Shown here piece by piece: positions 63,780-64,000 of a stretch of 64,000 nucleotides of DNA. A model generated the notes under the pieces. That model searched no databases. It was given only the letters and a program-made list of their open reading frames with translations, and was not told where the DNA came from. The DNA lies in NCBI RefSeq assembly GCF_040199715.1, contig NZ_JBEFNA010000004.1, positions 31,374-95,373 of the forward strand, given 5' to 3'. Position numbers and translations under genes: made by a program. Position 1 is the stretch's first letter; the number at the start of each line of letters is the position of its first letter. The stretch is from Fusobacterium sp. SYSU M8D902. Lineage in GTDB: Bacteria; Fusobacteriota; Fusobacteriia; Fusobacteriales; Fusobacteriaceae.

Positions 63780-64000
63780 ATGCAAAAACTAATTAATAAT
63801 AGCATGTATTTTAATTTAATTCAACCTAAAATTTTTAATTTTTTACAATATCACATTCCTGAGGATGATTCTGTAAGAAAACTTAGCGCCATTTTGGAGG
63901 AAATGGACTTTTCTAAACTTTTGCAAGCATTTTCTTACAAAACAAAGGTTCATCCAATTAGAATGTTCGCCATTATTCTATATGCCTATTCTAGAGGTAT
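63780..64000 (+). CDS. IS1182-family transposase, N-terminal part
   Basis: The first 73 codons are visible and open to the window edge. The protein starts MQKLINNSMYFNLIQPKIFN, then IPEDDSVRKLSAILEEMDFS and HPIRMFAIILYAYSRG. The E-D-D-S-V-R and ILYAYS motifs are standard in the N-terminal domain of IS1182-type DDE transposases. The catalytic domain is outside the window, so intactness cannot be judged. The ribosome site before the ATG is weak, as is common for transposases. Confidence 0.88.
   Translation, partial: MQKLINNSMYFNLIQPKIFNFLQYHIPEDDSVRKLSAILEEMDFSKLLQAFSYKTKVHPIRMFAIILYAYSRG

Larger units (their letters stand above)
63642..64000 (+). mobile_element. IS1182-family insertion sequence, left end
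   Basis: The element begins near 63642 with GGGGCTGTTGCAAAC, close to the terminal inverted repeats known for IS1182 relatives. A terminator hairpin (63682-63709) and a transposase start at 63780 follow. The right end lies beyond the window. It was inserted about 25 bases upstream of the nadA -35 box without breaking a recognisable gene. Confidence 0.85.

Overview
The window is AT-rich (my impression is near 30% G+C) and reads as a Fusobacterium chromosome. Supporting signs are a clostridial-type rnfCDGEAB operon, a gyrA quinolone-determining region with Ser79 and Gly83 (the pattern I know from susceptible fusobacteria), SLH-type envelope proteins, strong AGGAGG ribosome sites, and a gut-anaerobe gene set. 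The abundance of PTS and TRAP carbohydrate systems suggests the mortiferum/varium/ulcerans side of the genus, but species is not proven.

Layout. 1-5004 (minus strand) is the start of a surface-polysaccharide locus: a membrane 4,6-dehydratase, a phosphoglycosyl transferase, a 4-reductase/epimerase and two glycosyltransferases. 5212-13710 is an accessory stretch with a patatin-like phospholipase, a RelE/ribbon-helix-helix toxin-antitoxin pair with a striking promoter region, an ACT protein, the serine/threonine carrier SstT, a LemA gene with a large partner, and a second dicarboxylate/amino-acid symporter. 13836-19013 is a sigma-54-controlled cysteine-desulfidase module: a UPF0597 enzyme, an AbgT-type carrier, a TSCPD protein and the enhancer-binding activator, with a near-consensus -24/-12 promoter and repeated upstream sites. 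19304-27061 holds an N-acetylglucosamine/glucose-type PTS, tRNA-Gln, a poly-aspartate-tailed secreted protein, a GNAT gene paired with a small upstream gene, pgi, a short SLH protein, a MATE pump and an iron alcohol dehydrogenase.

27274-34000 is the conserved yaaA-recF-DUF721-remB-gyrB-gyrA block that in many bacteria follows dnaA-dnaN, but no dnaA or dnaN is present here. It continues through a stress-protein-like gene, a phosphodiesterase, pheST, sdaA and pth into the six-gene Rnf ferredoxin:NAD+ oxidoreductase operon (40717-45753).

46721-63540 is metabolic. A TRAP transporter (dctPQM) faces a ten-gene L-ascorbate operon running leftward: lactonase, ascorbate PTS, ulaD, ulaE, ulaF, then a transaldolase-like enzyme and a split transketolase. 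Together these could take ascorbate to xylulose 5-phosphate and on into central metabolism. A PRD/PTS-domain activator gene lies just upstream and has a two-state, terminator-like leader. Next come niaR and nadABC, with a likely NiaR operator on the nadA promoter. The window ends inside an IS1182-family insertion sequence whose left end starts near 63642.

No gene-free stretch exceeds 300 bases except 20768-21106, which holds two terminators, a promoter and the tRNA.
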